A stretch of 64,000 bases of DNA from Branchinecta lynchi (GCA_023053575.1 JAKZAP010000013.1:4970001-5034000), one strand, 5' to 3'. Shown: positions 46,901 to 50,163, numbered from the stretch's first letter. The notes: generated by a model from the sequence alone, not told the origin. Made by a program: numbers and translations.

Positions 46901-49730
46901 GAACTGTTGGCCATGCACTTCTGAGCGTTTTTTGCGGAAACACCACTGTGTGCCACACGGTCGAGGCACAAGTTGGAATTGGCCCAAAAGCCGTTTTGTC
47001 ATTTTTGTTTGCGGTAATTTCAAATGTTTGAATATACCAATAAAAATCATGTAAAAATCTGAATAAATAGAACCAAAGGCTTTCATCCTTACCATTCCGT
47101 GCAAAAAAGATCTTCAGTCTTATGTCTATATACTTGAGAAAGTTTTTAATTTTAAGTTGAACGCTACGCTTTAAACAGAGACTTCCGGGATTTGTAGTTT
47201 ATTAAGGATTGTTGCGTTTTGTACAGTGAAGAGTTAAACTTTGAGCTGTAGACTGATCTCAGGATTTCTAACTTGCCGTAATATCTTGCTGATTATTTTC
47301 TCCTATTTCAACGGGCTCGTATGGCTGCAAAGTTTCATTCGAGCCTCTGATGTTCTGAAAGCCTTACGAAGAAACGCTACCTGGACTTTCATTCATTCAT
47401 TTATTCATACTGCACAAACTACAATAACATAAATACAGGGCAAGAAACAAGCGTACCAATAAGCATGTTATAGATTTTACGCCACAGGTCTCCCAGGTAT
47501 TTGAAGACCTAGGTGAAAACTTACAAAATATCGGTTCGTAATAGGCATCGGGGTTCTTGGGATCCCCAAACGTAGGTGGAGGGATACTTATGACATGGCA
47601 AAAGTTGTAGTGAGACATTTTGATGAAACTTTGTGTGTGGATTCTTCGCTTTAAGGGTAAGGTCAAGTTCGTAGATGGGCTCTGTGGCTCTAGATTTAGG
47701 GTGGGGGAGCGGGTTCAAATTAAGGGACAAACAAAATGGATTTAAATAGCTAATGTGATAGTCGATTATGGGGTAAGGAGACATGCTGAGCACGATAATT
47801 AAAAACCACTTTCTCGCCAGACAAGTAGTTCGTCCGGAATGGTGAAAACCATTTTCTCGTCGGACAAGTAGGGACAAACCGGAAAGCTGAAGAAGTAAGT
47901 AAAGCAGGAAGTTTCAGTCAGGGTCGTCAAATTAGATATGGTTATATCTGAACTTGGTTTTCTCTGATGGTTTTCCCTGGCGAAGACTGGATCTGGCGAA
48001 GACAAGACCCAATTGTCTGGATGAAATATTAAATTTGTGGGATCCCATCGACACCTTTGGTCTTGTTTGGTTGGGGTGTGGGCCGGAGGAAGGTCGAACC
48101 AACCTTGAGAGTGCAAAATATTGACATGCCTGCCTGCTCGACGGAGCCAGATACTGAGGCTGGGTTACGCTCGTTTGCAAACATTCCGTGCAAACCCGTT
48201 GAAAACAAATCAAGCTTTCAGCCACGGAATTATGAATGTGGTGAAACCAGCGAACCAATAAGCATCATCTGGAGAGGGATCGACTAAAAAGAGGCGCAGC
48301 GTGGCGCAGGAGGCACGAGGACAAGTAATTGAGAGTTCGCAACTCAAGAGCCTGAAAGAAGGCACGTTGGAACATTGTTCCTGCCCCTCACTCTGAAGAC
48401 TGAAAGGGCCCTTTTAGTTTTCGAGCCTCTTTTTAGTATTCGTGCCCCCGTGCCTCGTTTTAGTCGATCCGGTCAGGAGAGGCTGTGAACGTGTCCGAAA
48501 GCTCGAAACGAACGAAAATGCTGAATTAATTCAGCATTTTATGCAGCATTTCGCTTTCGGACTTAATTTTTCGCTGACTTAACGTGTATTCTCGCCGTTT
48601 CCCGAGGACTCCTCGGGGAATCGAAGGGAACGGCGAGAAGAGAGGGAGTCACTCCACGCGGACTCCGCTTACAGAAAACAGCGAGAACAAGGGGAATGCT
48701 TCCAATATGAGGAAATTAGTTTTGATCCACTTTAATTTTGGTTTTGTTTCTTCTGACTGTTTTTAATTAATGTTATATTGCACCAACACCAGCAAAAATT
48801 GATTCCCCTCCGAATATGAAAGGGAGTCCTTTTTAATGATGGTGATGATAATCGGAGCATTCCCCGTCCGTGGGGACTCGCGAGAATAAGGGGGGTGAGT
48901 CCCCGGGACAAACAAAAACGCAGGGACTCCTCAAGTGGAGTCCTCGGGGAACGGCGAGAATACGCCTTTAATGCAGCATTAATTCATCGACAAATTCAGC
49001 AAGAATGCTACATTTTCATGAAGAAACTGAGGAGTACGGCGATTCTCTCAGTGTTTTCGGCGGCAAACGTAACAAATTCAAAAAGACAACTGACAATTCG
49101 GCAAACAGACCATATTTAAGACAACTGGCGATCATGGCCAACGAAGAAAGGAAAGATAAGAAGGTTGGATATCAGTAGCTCATCCATTTTGTCAGCTTTT
49201 TACAGCTAATTCTTTTTTCTTCTTCTTCTTCCTGACTTAATTTTTGGTTTCTAGAAGTGTCAGAGAAGAAAGAAAGGTAACAGCTTTCGGACAAAAAAAG
49301 AAAATGCAGCATTTACAGCACCAAAAAGCTTTCGGACACGTTCTGTATTTATCGTAAGGAAGAGGCTATAGAGTTGTAGATAAGTAGTTTCCTACAAACG
49401 CAGGAGTTGAGTACCCATTTTCCTGCGTTTATAGATCGTCCTATAAAGTTTTTCGAAAGTTTTTTAATGAATTTCACGATCGGCCTTCCTGGATCCAGGA
49501 CTCAGTCCGAGTTTATTTTAAACCTATCCCTTTCAGGTGTCCAAGCTTGCAGCTACCCCGGTACAATCATCGGTGGTACAATCTCCAGTGTTAAGTTCTT
49601 CTACAGCATAGGAGAAGTTGTGTATTTTGACTGTGCCCCGGGCTTGAGACTGAAAGGATCGTCAAACGGGCTCCGCTGCTTGAAGTCTGGGAAATGGTCA
49701 GCGGCTATTCCGACTTGTGTTTCTTCATAA
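10785..49730 (+). CDS. hig: hikaru genki (hig) orthologue, nine 3' exons
   Basis: Hig in Drosophila is a secreted protein that sits in the synaptic cleft, notably of cholinergic synapses, and carries one Ig and several CCP domains. Joining 10,785-10,900, 13,093-13,235, 20,219-20,345, 21,844-22,003, 34,219-34,370, 37,162-37,338, 42,744-42,923, 46,588-46,758 and 49,537-49,730 gives 472 residues with no stop and matching phases (1,0,1,2,1,1,1,1). The domain order is a partial CCP, a CCP, Ig, then four CCPs, one exon per CCP after the Ig. The identification rests on recalled family features: QSNDGKLIVYPG and the CITPTRHSHS segment in the Ig, and the CCP layout. The first exon starts in phase 2, so at least one 5' exon (signal peptide, first Cys) lies upstream. 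The last CCP ends three residues before the stop. Confidence 0.8.
11231..11763 (+). mobile_element. TIR element family F, copy 1 (long TIRs)
   Basis: Inverted terminal repeats of about 62 bp: the left end starts CATTTCAAATAAGAT and runs to CTAGTTATCCC, and the right end is its near-perfect complement ending ATCTTATTTGAAATG. The interior has no coding frame. A diverged inverted relative lies at 6.4-7.0 kb. Confidence 0.82.
11764..13092. other. hig intron sequence, nothing recognised
   Basis: No paired terminal repeats or exon with matching phase. A pyrimidine tract and AG at 12,783-12,800 open a short frame, but no donor gives the phase needed to join the neighbouring exons. Confidence 0.5.
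13093..13235 (+). CDS. hig: hig exon b: start of second CCP
   Basis: Acceptor CCTTTCTAG, donor GTAAGT. Two bases complete the Asp codon split from exon a; 47 codons follow, ending in phase 0. The peptide starts AIGLNDGHAIDNGRPC (Cys 1 of a CCP) and ends FIQFPPGTEV, the linker that precedes Cys 2 in the next exon. Confidence 0.8.
13530..13830. repeat. Tandem duplication, two units of about 150 bp
   Basis: Two diverged units starting at about 13,536 and 13,686 share AATGACAGAAC, AACCAGCC, CCTACTATCCCTTGCTTT and a TAGTTATT-type end. Non-coding. Confidence 0.75.
14284..14855 (-). pseudogene. LINE 3' reverse-transcriptase fragment, first
   Basis: The minus strand encodes the post-catalytic part of a LINE polyprotein: VEFRYLGSTVENTG near the 5' side, then LKKIWRSKKYSLRLKMRLFK, then RPWRYLGHTIRLGS and RRRGRPKNT in another frame. 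This order is typical of RTE-like or related non-LTR C-terminal regions. Frames are broken between the blocks, so it is dead. It adjoins a plus-strand LINE fragment at 14,856. Confidence 0.75.
14856..15995 (+). pseudogene. Internally deleted LINE with RNase H, nested
   Basis: Plus-strand remains of another LINE: an RT N-terminal part (RAIVKPIKKTGKPPHN, then SSYRPVSLLPVLGKFLEKM) at about 14,980-15,180, then directly an RNase H part (VIFSDYKSALLLVKQL and HIPSHQGIRHNEEADAMA) at about 15,330-15,520. The RT catalytic core between them is missing, so there is an internal deletion, and stops occur. RNase H after RT points to the I/Jockey-like group. The 3' end runs into CCTAACCTAACCTA. Confidence 0.75.
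15983..17510 (-). pseudogene. LINE reverse-transcriptase fragment, second
   Basis: Minus-strand blocks in order from 17.3 kb down: a linker with EASKRGDSRAFYKTTNEI, then VKKGDSTKCENWRGISLLS, then LVFIDFEKAFDSIDRATLW, VKQGCVLSPLLFVLVI and the catalytic FADD as NIDFADDINPME at about 16,270. Frames change at least twice. The C-terminal end is replaced near 16,060 by unrelated sequence. It is related to, but not simply continuous with, the fragment at 14.3-14.9 kb, because both contain the YLGS-type segment. Confidence 0.8.
18120..18740. repeat. Tandem repeat, unit about 260 bp plus partial unit
   Basis: The block with TTCGGCTCGGACAGGTTATC, then AATGGCCGTCTCGTTG, then CGATATCTGAAGC occurs at about 18,175, 18,244 and 18,503. 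The last two are followed by the same 200-bp tail (GACAAGCGGTATAACTTTAT and onward), giving a period near 260 bp. Non-coding. Confidence 0.85.
18741..19786. other. hig intron sequence, nothing recognised
   Basis: AT-rich stretch without exon-like frames or visible paired ends. Confidence 0.45.
19787..20204 (+). mobile_element. MITE family A, copy 2, with internal hairpin
   Basis: Ends TAGTTGTGTTTTT and its inverted partner ending CAAACTCAACTA. Inside lies an additional long hairpin (19,833-19,972) absent from the other copies: arms of about 60-65 bp starting GGATCCTGGATCTGCATAAT around a 15-base loop. The right end is 14 bp from the next hig exon, and its last bases, ACTAAT with the flank, look like a branch-point site. 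Confidence 0.82.
19833..19972. repeat. Long near-perfect hairpin inside MITE A
   Basis: The left arm 19,833-19,897 and right arm 19,913-19,972 are complementary except for one 5-base insertion and one substitution. Spacer AAATGGTGTTTTAAA. Suggests a foldback insertion or an inverted duplication within the MITE. Confidence 0.85.
20219..20345 (+). CDS. hig: hig exon c: end of second CCP
   Basis: Acceptor CTTCCTTAAAG and donor GTAAGT. Starts in phase 0 with VSRC, continuing FPPGTEV of exon b, and ends in phase 1 after 42 codons (NDYA). Cys at 4, 20 and 32 with Trp25 complete the CCP opened in exon b. The weak polypyrimidine tract sits between the exon and a MITE end. Confidence 0.82.
20346..21150. 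other. hig intron sequence, nothing recognised
   Basis: No coding exon or paired repeat ends. Open frames here lack splice signals of the right phase. Confidence 0.4.
21190..21332 (-). repeat. Repeat family N, copy 2, with terminal inverted repeats
   Basis: Inverted ends CAAAACGGATACGTCAGCTG and its partner CAGTTGACGTATCCGTTTTG enclose a core with GGCCCTTCTTGGCAAGGGTC. Relatives at 9.8 and 35.5 kb share core and flanks. Confidence 0.75.
21416..21833 (+). mobile_element. MITE family D, copy 1
   Basis: Ends TAGGCGTATTCTCGC and its inverted partner GCGAGAATAAGTCTTA. Both ends contain short palindromes around GGAGTCCTCGGGGAAC. Four related copies occur in the window. The right end is 10 bp from the start of hig exon d. 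Confidence 0.85.
21844..22003 (+). CDS. hig: hig exon d: first half of Ig domain
   Basis: Acceptor TTTTCTAG and donor GTGAGT. Two bases complete the codon split from exon c; 52 codons follow, then AG (phase 2). The peptide contains APVMQSNDGKLIVYPG, the first Ig Cys (HLEC, residue 35) and LWIRKFGQPKWEVSHNY. This is the segment that most strongly resembles Hig as I recall it. Confidence 0.85.
22334..22437 (+). repeat. 104-bp perfect direct repeat, left copy
   Basis: Identical to 29,944-30,047 over 104 bp as compared by eye; the two copies bracket the whole DIRS insertion. Confidence 0.88.
22438..22678. repeat. Inverted DIRS terminal sequences
   Basis: 22,438-22,535 carries the DIRS end sequence in plus orientation. 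The same sequence recurs inverted from 22,679, with about 140 bp between. Each copy contains the 16-bp palindrome GACTCACCTGTGAGTC or its complement (22,452-22,467 and 22,735-22,750). Confidence 0.75.
23024..24073 (-). CDS. DIRS tyrosine recombinase, left copy
   Basis: A phage-integrase-family tyrosine recombinase that in DIRS elements integrates a circular DNA intermediate. The catalytic set is complete: R203 (SSQRVQTL), HSTR with H311 and R314, W337 (QGGW) and Y347 (FSRFYKR), with numbering from the first codon of the open frame (a TTG). The frame overlaps the RT frame by 322 bases in another phase and has no early ATG, so translation likely uses frameshifting or an unusual start. Confidence 0.9.
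   Translation of the reverse strand: MAQPSLVPHDTRHFSGSSYLPSQGADTENAPASQTQTSDRRPAAPDGLQVFRDSIRQQGITDQECIKIITDSWRQGTKKQYASYINKWTDYCNKVDGNPYVPDVQTLIMFLKTLFDGGLQYSGLNTARSAVSAISGNSIGSHVLVTRFMKGVFNTRPALPRYKSTWDVNVVVEFLKKWKLEECNRRELTLKLCMLLALSSSQRVQTLAALRADTVVFTEDTVTFPITDLLKTSKSGSHISSLEIKSFSEKNLCPVAHIKRYLQVTNFGNRSNQLLLTISKPYRAASRDTIGKYLKLVMSLAGIDTTVYKAHSTRSASVSDKFNRGLPVHVILQQGGWRRESTFSRFYKR
23752..25554 (-). CDS. DIRS RT-RNase H-methylase polyprotein, left copy
   Basis: Same domains as the right copy at 27,069-28,871 (described there): RT with YLDD at 118-121, RNase H, and a DAM-like methylase domain. It has no stop over 600 codons. The frame is open further upstream, to the break at 25,677, but the gag that should precede it is absent, so this copy is not a complete element. 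Confidence 0.9.
   Translation of the reverse strand: MSPIFTVPKKEGSRRFILNLKDLNQYLQYHHFKMETVFSFIRLLRPGCFLGSVDLVDAYYSFAVDEADWHWLSFEFEGHTYSYTCLPNGLASAPRVFSKLIKVPFTELRKQGHLSAVYLDDSGLVGYTRHDCKTNIDSTVSLLSKLGFSVHASKSVLEPTTRLEFLGFVFDTIEMTISLPKRKIEAILTSVESLLRVKNCTIRSVSEVLGKLVAAFPAVELGKLFYRQIERENILALKLAKGDYDCLVELSEQARTQLQWWLALRKNSWKYIEVSEPEISFDSDASMLGWGFCSTTEPRTVITGGEWTQEEKGFHINVLEMKAVLFGLLSFREIVQGKHIRIRIDNTTARAYINGMGGSKSSECDRVAREIWSFILKEGSWISAEYLPGSKNVHADLASRKFEREAEWMMDPEIFSSISEIFGPFDVDLFASRLNRQFLPYVSWKPDPDALAIDAFSLSWTEKYVYCFPPFSVITLVLSKILRDRAEAVIVVPNWPSQVWYPMILDILVAPPIFLPRERTLRMPQHPRLRHPIEDRLHLMVCRCSGTQSGNRELQIRNASRSLRIAGDKERRNNMLVTLTNGPIIATKWMEIPTFRMFRR
25669..26751 (+). CDS. DIRS gag-like protein
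   Basis: Putative nucleic-acid-binding capsid-type protein of the element. It is very basic at the start (LRLKRKRKRI), then acidic-serine rich, has a lysine-rich linker, a central folded-looking region (NPEIWTNLSANARRKD; MGHAITLMGHASREIG) and an Arg-Gly/Gln-rich C-terminus (NRRGRRGRF). The open frame begins with TTG inside the inverted-copy junction (about 25,677), so the native N-terminus has been lost or altered. It ends 318 bp before the first codon used for the RT frame, but the RT frame is open through this interval and overlaps gag in the -1 phase. Confidence 0.75.
   Translation: MYYVLFVTRAVGVVLYTLETSDFYEGLRLKRKRKRIIESSEDEGEPEILYDGVSEIGSECSSEASDDAETVTPFFTTAKKAKPTKKVNTARKQGSQAKKAQPNRSEESSEEENNVLIDEYIESLSEEKYGKKLSGNLAKLLENAFTSPPENEKIAKIRELYPAPVNARAIVVPKVNPEIWTNLSANARRKDLSLVHVGQDIMHAAAAVSVALQSVVAGAPTDTKEFVNTMGHAITLMGHASREIGFRRRMALKPSLDPSLADHLISKEVEISGLLFGSDLKAATEKAKTFRDLSRAVPKNVYRGGRNQFQTPRGSYQGNNSNQGFQRELYQDRYSQSPKDRYNQKMRGFQSNRRGRRGRF
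27069..28871 (+). CDS. DIRS RT-RNase H-methylase polyprotein, right copy
   Basis: The reverse transcriptase (residues about 1-230) has SVDLVDAYYSFAVD, PNGLASAPRVFS and the catalytic AVYLDDSG (YLDD 118-121). RNase H (about 280-400) shows FDSDAS, E320, RIDNTTARAYIN and HADLASR. A DAM-like methylase region (about 410-515) shows FGPFDVDLFASRLN, VYCFPPFSV and VVPNWPSQVW; this domain is a known DIRS hallmark. The first codon in the open frame is TTG; the frame is open upstream into the end of gag, so a -1 shift from gag is plausible. No stops or frameshifts: apparently intact and young. Confidence 0.92.
   Translation: MSPIFTVPKKEGSRRFILNLKDLNQYLQYHHFKMETVFSFIRLLRPGCFLGSVDLVDAYYSFAVDEADWYWLSFEFEGHTYSYTCLPNGLASAPRVFSRLIKVPFTELRKQGHLSAVYLDDSGLVGYTRHDCKTNIDSTVSLLSKLGFSVHASKSVLEPTTRLEFLGFVFDTIEMTISLPKRKIEAILTSVESLLRVKNCTIRSVSEVLGKLVAAFPAVELGKLFYRQIERENILALKLAKGDYDCLVELSEQARTQLQWWLALRKNSWKYIEVSEPEISFDSDASMLGWGFCSTTEPRTVITGGEWTQEEKGFHINVLEMKAVLFGLLSFREIVQGKHIRIRIDNTTARAYINGLGGSKSSECDRVAREIWSFILKEGSWISAEYLPGSKNVHADLASRKFEREAEWMMDPEIFSSISEIFGPFDVDLFASRLNRQFLPYVSWKPDPDALAIDAFSLSWTEKYVYCFPPFSVITLVLSKILRDRAEAVIVVPNWPSQVWYPMILDILVAPPIFLPRERTLRMPQHPRLRHPIEDRLHLMVCRCSGTQSGNRELQIRNASRSLRIAGDKERRNNMLVTLTNGPIIATKWMEIPTFRMFRR
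28550..29599 (+). CDS. DIRS tyrosine recombinase, right copy
   Basis: Identical in protein sequence to the left copy. Complete R-H-R-W-Y set (R203, H311, R314, W337, Y347). Overlaps the preceding polyprotein by 322 bases. The stop lies 344 bp before the end of the insertion at 29,943. Confidence 0.92.
   Translation: MAQPSLVPHDTRHFSGSSYLPSQGADTENAPASQTQTSDRRPAAPDGLQVFRDSIRQQGITDQECIKIITDSWRQGTKKQYASYINKWTDYCNKVDGNPYVPDVQTLIMFLKTLFDGGLQYSGLNTARSAVSAISGNSIGSHVLVTRFMKGVFNTRPALPRYKSTWDVNVVVEFLKKWKLEECNRRELTLKLCMLLALSSSQRVQTLAALRADTVVFTEDTVTFPITDLLKTSKSGSHISSLEIKSFSEKNLCPVAHIKRYLQVTNFGNRSNQLLLTISKPYRAASRDTIGKYLKLVMSLAGIDTTVYKAHSTRSASVSDKFNRGLPVHVILQQGGWRRESTFSRFYKR
29853..29943 (+). repeat. DIRS 3' terminal sequence with 16-bp palindrome
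   Basis: Third copy of the terminal block (see 22,438-22,535). The palindrome has 7-bp arms GACTCAC/GTGAGTC around CT. A candidate recombinase crossover region by position and symmetry; not proven. Confidence 0.65.
29944..30047 (+). repeat. 104-bp perfect direct repeat, right copy
   Basis: Identical to 22,334-22,437. Together the copies look like a long target duplication or the footprint of a later duplication around the insertion. Confidence 0.88.
30099..30363 (-). mobile_element. MITE family G, copy 2
   Basis: Inverted relative of 7,411-7,707: ends CCCGATGAAAAATTTG and AAATTTTTCATCGGG, interior with GTAGTAGCATC-type words. Confidence 0.75.
30720..31530. repeat. Diverged tandem repeat with GGGCAATTTGGGCCCA core
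   Basis: At least three units (about 30,785, 30,920 and 31,190) share a core GGGCAATTTGGGCCCA or GGCAATCTGGGCCCAG, each followed by a G-rich run and then CAAGTTT-type sequence. A short array of AGTAACCCAA words lies at 31,370-31,430. Non-coding. Confidence 0.65.
31531..33100. other. hig intron sequence, nothing recognised
   Basis: No splice-compatible exon. A small local duplication of CTAAATTTAGG words occurs at 32,755-32,830. Confidence 0.45.
33104..34141 (+). mobile_element. Foldback element family H, long inverted arms
   Basis: The two arms match in inverted order over several hundred bases: CGTAGCGTG...GGCGGGTA, then GGTTTACGT(T)AACATATA, then GAATCCCAATCCGGGTAAAT, then GTGAAGGTCCAA. 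Ends are approximate. No coding frame. The right end is about 78 bp before hig exon e. Confidence 0.78.
34219..34370 (+). CDS. hig: hig exon e: second half of Ig domain
   Basis: Acceptor TTCCTTTATAG and donor GTGAGC. One base completes the Arg codon from exon d; 50 codons follow, then G (phase 1). Contains WTTDIGRDPQLEFRLSI and the canonical Ig F-strand DDSGTYTC (Cys35 of the exon) pairing with the Cys of exon d, then TPTRHSHSIELLVK. Confidence 0.85.
34438..34843 (-). mobile_element. MITE family D, copy 2
   Basis: Inverted relative of 21,416-21,833, starting TAGGCGTATTCTCGCC and ending GGCGAGAATACGCCTTA. Lies 67 bp after exon e. Confidence 0.82.
35098..35402 (-). mobile_element. MITE family B, copy 2
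   Basis: Inverted copy with ends AGCGCGTTCCACCCTT and GAGTGGAACACGCT and the shared GTTACTATTTCGA-type and CATGCGTAGTAACTAC blocks. Confidence 0.8.
35500..35660 (+). repeat. Repeat family N, copy 3
   Basis: Shares GCAAAACGGATAAGTCAGCT and CGGCCCTTCTTGGCAAAGGT with the copies at 21.2 and 9.8 kb. Lacks a clear right end. Confidence 0.65.
36060..36985. repeat. Repeat family E, block 1
   Basis: Four or more diverged units built on ATCCGACTGAAACTTGRWRG-type words, each followed by TTTGGGGGAG or a longer G run and then GGAAAT. Similar blocks at 43.2-44.8, 57.7-58.7 and 61.8-63.8 kb. Frames here are artefacts. Confidence 0.7.
37162..37338 (+). CDS. hig: hig exon f: CCP domain after the Ig
   Basis: Acceptor TATTTCCTCAG and donor GTAAGC; phase 1 on both sides, 58 full codons. 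Four Cys (3, 30, 44, 57) and Trp50 make one complete CCP. Includes FTCSNGNSLIGPQELICLPS. Confidence 0.87.
37519..38087 (+). mobile_element. Foldback element family C, copy 1
   Basis: Almost the whole 570 bp is an inverted repeat: the left arm begins AGAGAGATTGGACCCTACCC and the right arm ends GGGTATGCAATCTCTCT. Each arm includes CTTTTGCAAAAATAGAATTA-type sequence near the centre. Two further copies lie at 57.0 and 60.3 kb. A 113-codon frame across it is not a gene. Confidence 0.85.
38256..38406 (+). mobile_element. MITE family K, copy 1 (151 bp)
   Basis: Ends CTACACTGTAAAAA and CTTTCTACAGTGTAG. The interior has the self-complementary AGTAGAGATAAGATT and TCTTATCCCAGTAGAG blocks. A truncated relative lies at 58.9 kb. 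Confidence 0.8.
38593..39041 (+). mobile_element. MITE family A, copy 3
   Basis: Starts TAGTTGCGTTTTTGCAGATA, ends TGGTATCTGAGAAAACGCAAC. The interior has the ATACCATGGTAT palindromes of the family. Directly precedes the LINE. Confidence 0.82.
39172..40779 (+). CDS. LINE endonuclease part of ORF2
   Basis: An APE-type endonuclease that would nick the target DNA. Begins near KIALANVRSAGNKLEEINKF, with CLTESW (catalytic Glu), SHGGGVGFIS, VYYPPRG, CGDFND and SDHQVVLWEP (the SDH end motif). The first 120 residues are Pro/His-rich and unrecognised. The first in-frame codon is TTG; no ATG with context was found. It stops at TGA 40,777-40,779, where the RT continues in the -1 frame from 40,776, so one base indel has split a single ORF. 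Confidence 0.85.
   Translation: MATLVVSQTPDHYQTDDTIPNNITQTETHNGALQSILEYHRSTPIPSPLPLPHGYSNNYRQFKGNSYLPSTFSAPFHPVADDTQPERRSFNQHSETIIPCSPIRVDPSSRRDPQKPKPAQGGFPKIALANVRSAGNKLEEINKFLLDWNVDVFCLTESWQANPDLIQIDGYNTVILPRVNQEGEYTSHGGGVGFISKSSIPARILNPPVPKDPLFEVLWIWTKPKYLPRLVSSLVFCVVYYPPRGPYRKKLMEYLQHGIDHIRIKYPHAGICVCGDFNDMKASWLSRSLSLKQVVTRPTRENKILDLVFTSIPEHYKIPRTLAPLGKSDHQVVLWEPCTHVAQQIKKTITYRPKSERQVLLFKQVLQSKNWTRLYRMDNSNNMAKHFLTEIKALYDEIFPEKTAIIKPKAKPWMTTELERLIDSRDLIYELEGSSRQWKNLRNFIVKKTKEAKRDYGKECIDKILISDPRKFHQTIRSMTGKKTNESEIKNEDGDAITTDEINEHFSKVCRTYPGLESLPDLPPLSEIPTVEVTL
40776..42239 (+). CDS. LINE reverse transcriptase part of ORF2
   Basis: Non-LTR RT with AHVTPIPKKKQPASINELRP, QYGFRPGCSTNHYLVQLLDE, IADFVKAFDLLDH, CGAPQGTKLGPLVFL and the catalytic FADD (KYKFADDLSINV), then the thumb region VKILGIHIDSDLSW and RPNLEYACPVWHAAL. 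It is open for 487 codons to TGA. The catalytic residues look intact; the frameshift at 40,776 is the only visible break. Confidence 0.88.
   Translation: MTEALQRLNPTKAAFHGEIPPSLAKLCAEEIAAPLAAIFNQSLIEGQFPECFKTAHVTPIPKKKQPASINELRPISNTSLFSKLLEGFIYKKLFEEIQQKLDPQQYGFRPGCSTNHYLVQLLDEVLSHLENDGAFVDTIIADFVKAFDLLDHKTVLQEAAKMGASQHSLCMLAGFLSGRSQRVILKNVISEVKAITCGAPQGTKLGPLVFLIVINRLLQDIKNKYKFADDLSINVLRKLSDPTGEDPLVSRIETLTSDAEDVKLTLSTDKSSILRFCFLKREVPCIQSLGLSTVNSVKILGIHIDSDLSWKTQVNNIIKKGGLLLQLFAVVRRFSQDRKVLLTVYKTHIRPNLEYACPVWHAALSQDQTDKLEALQKRVCKILLGSQYNDYESSLETLRLQTLSSRKHCLLMDFGKKCLASPLHRSILPDFTDKIVTKSRPNTRLKSKLSEVEQLQTPPCRTSRYEKSFVPYFVQNFNENKLREIDC
42498..42640 (-). mobile_element. LINE 3' end fragment, tail-to-tail with previous LINE
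   Basis: The plus strand starts with AATCAATAAATCAATCAATC, the complement of a TTGA-type tail, followed by sequence also found at 55,622-55,745 (ATAGCTAAAAGCTAGAAGAG; CACGAAACAAATT; GGCCAGAAATAAATGA). A 5'-truncated minus-strand LINE copy. Confidence 0.7.
42744..42923 (+). CDS. hig: hig exon g: CCP domain
   Basis: Acceptor CCCTTCTTCCAG and donor GTAAAG; phase 1 to phase 1, 59 full codons. Cys at 3, 31, 45 and 58 and Trp51. Contains TREVGGRAFFSCPPGYIMKG. Confidence 0.87.
43162..43191. repeat. 30-bp perfect palindrome
   Basis: The half site TATGGCACTTGAGTA is followed directly by its complement. It lies at the start of a family E block, just before ATATAGCGATCACAATTTTT. Confidence 0.9.
43192..44770. 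repeat. Repeat family E, block 2
   Basis: Starts with GTCTGTCGTTCTGTCGGTCT, GGGCACTTCTGG, then ATGAAACTTGGCAGGCATAT and CACTTCCCCGATCCGAC, followed by diverged units repeating AAATCTTGTGAAACGCTTAG and G runs. No gene. Confidence 0.75.
44967..46233 (+). mobile_element. TIR element family J (1.27 kb)
   Basis: Inverted ends TAGGGGAGCTCAGGGTTG and its partner finishing CAACCCCGAGCTCCCCTA, with TA at both edges as for Tc1/mariner-type insertion. The interior repeats GGTTGGTTCGGACA in both orientations. No transposase frame. Confidence 0.8.
46588..46758 (+). CDS. hig: hig exon h: CCP domain
   Basis: Acceptor CCCTTTCTAG and donor GTGAGT; phase 1 to phase 1, 56 codons. Cys at 3, 30 and 44, Trp50, and the fourth Cys split with exon i. 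Contains PPENGYIPTNGLYRAGDIL, a textbook CCP start. Confidence 0.88.
46759..48486. other. hig intron; LINE-tail-like piece at about 47,390
   Basis: A CATTCATTCATTTATTCAT tract at 47,388-47,410 followed by about 150 bp resembles an antisense LINE 3' end. The rest, including 47.6-48.3 kb with several overlapping frames, shows no conserved motif or splice structure. Confidence 0.4.
48487..49343 (+). mobile_element. TIR element family M, interrupted by MITE D
   Basis: Ends GAACGTGTCCGAAAGCT and AGCTTTCGGACACGTTC are exact inverted repeats. A 26-bp perfect palindrome (half site AAAATGCTGAATT) lies at 48,515-48,540. MITE D copy 3 is inserted at 48,580. Confidence 0.78.
48580..48969 (+). mobile_element. 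MITE family D, copy 3
   Basis: Ends AACGTGTATTCTCGCCG and CGGCGAGAATACGCCTTTAA; inside is the family sequence including GGGAGTCACTCCACGCGGAC. TTAA occurs next to both ends. Confidence 0.82.
49537..49730 (+). CDS. hig: hig exon i: last CCP and stop codon
   Basis: Acceptor TATCCCTTTCAG. Two bases complete the Cys codon from exon h; 63 codons and TAA follow. Cys 4, 32, 47 and 60 with Trp53; the first Cys of the exon (split codon) belongs to the previous CCP. The protein ends CVSS three residues after the last Cys. Confidence 0.87.
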
Positions 49731-49904
49731 GGTTACAATATACCGACAGACTGAAGGTTCATGTACATCCTGTGTCAATTTATCCGACTATACAGAATTC
49801 TTTAATTCTTTTCTTTTGCCTACTGGGAAAAACTCTGATAAAGCGGCGAAGTGTCCAAAAACGTTTCACTTGCGAAAACCTCCTTAAAGGGTGTGGACCA
49901 ACTT

Positions 49905-49947
49905 GACGATACTCACTACTTGGTCCGACCAAGTGGCTGGTATCGTC
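49905..49947 (+). promoter_or_regulatory. Hairpin in hig 3' UTR
   Basis: GACGATAC and GTATCGTC pair at the base, and CTACTTGGTC pairs with GACCAAGTGG with one mismatch, giving an imperfect 21-base stem. Position is between the stop codon and the AATAAA; function unknown. Confidence 0.4.
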
Positions 49948-50157
49948 ATCTTTTGTGTTTTGCGACCACTTTAACAAAATATTCGAAGTCAGCTTTATCG
50001 GCACACGTGGTCAAAGATAGCAAGCGATAGCTCGGTTGTCTTCCGAAAAAACCTGGTGTCTGAACCTGAGTAGCTTCCGAGAAAAACTCGGAAACGTTGT
50101 TTTTAAAGCTGCTTCTTTTTTAGTACACATTCAGCAAACTAGTGTAGTTTTGTAAAC

Positions 50158-50163
50158 AATAAA
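50158..50163 (+). terminator. Likely hig poly(A) signal AATAAA
   Basis: Exact AATAAA 428 bp after the hig stop, the first canonical hexamer noticed downstream on the plus strand. Would give a 3' UTR of about 450 bases. Confidence 0.45.

Noticed and set aside
47521..48287. Several overlapping open frames of 60-118 codons
   Set aside because: They occur on both strands, have no splice signals fitting hig phases, and show no conserved motif.
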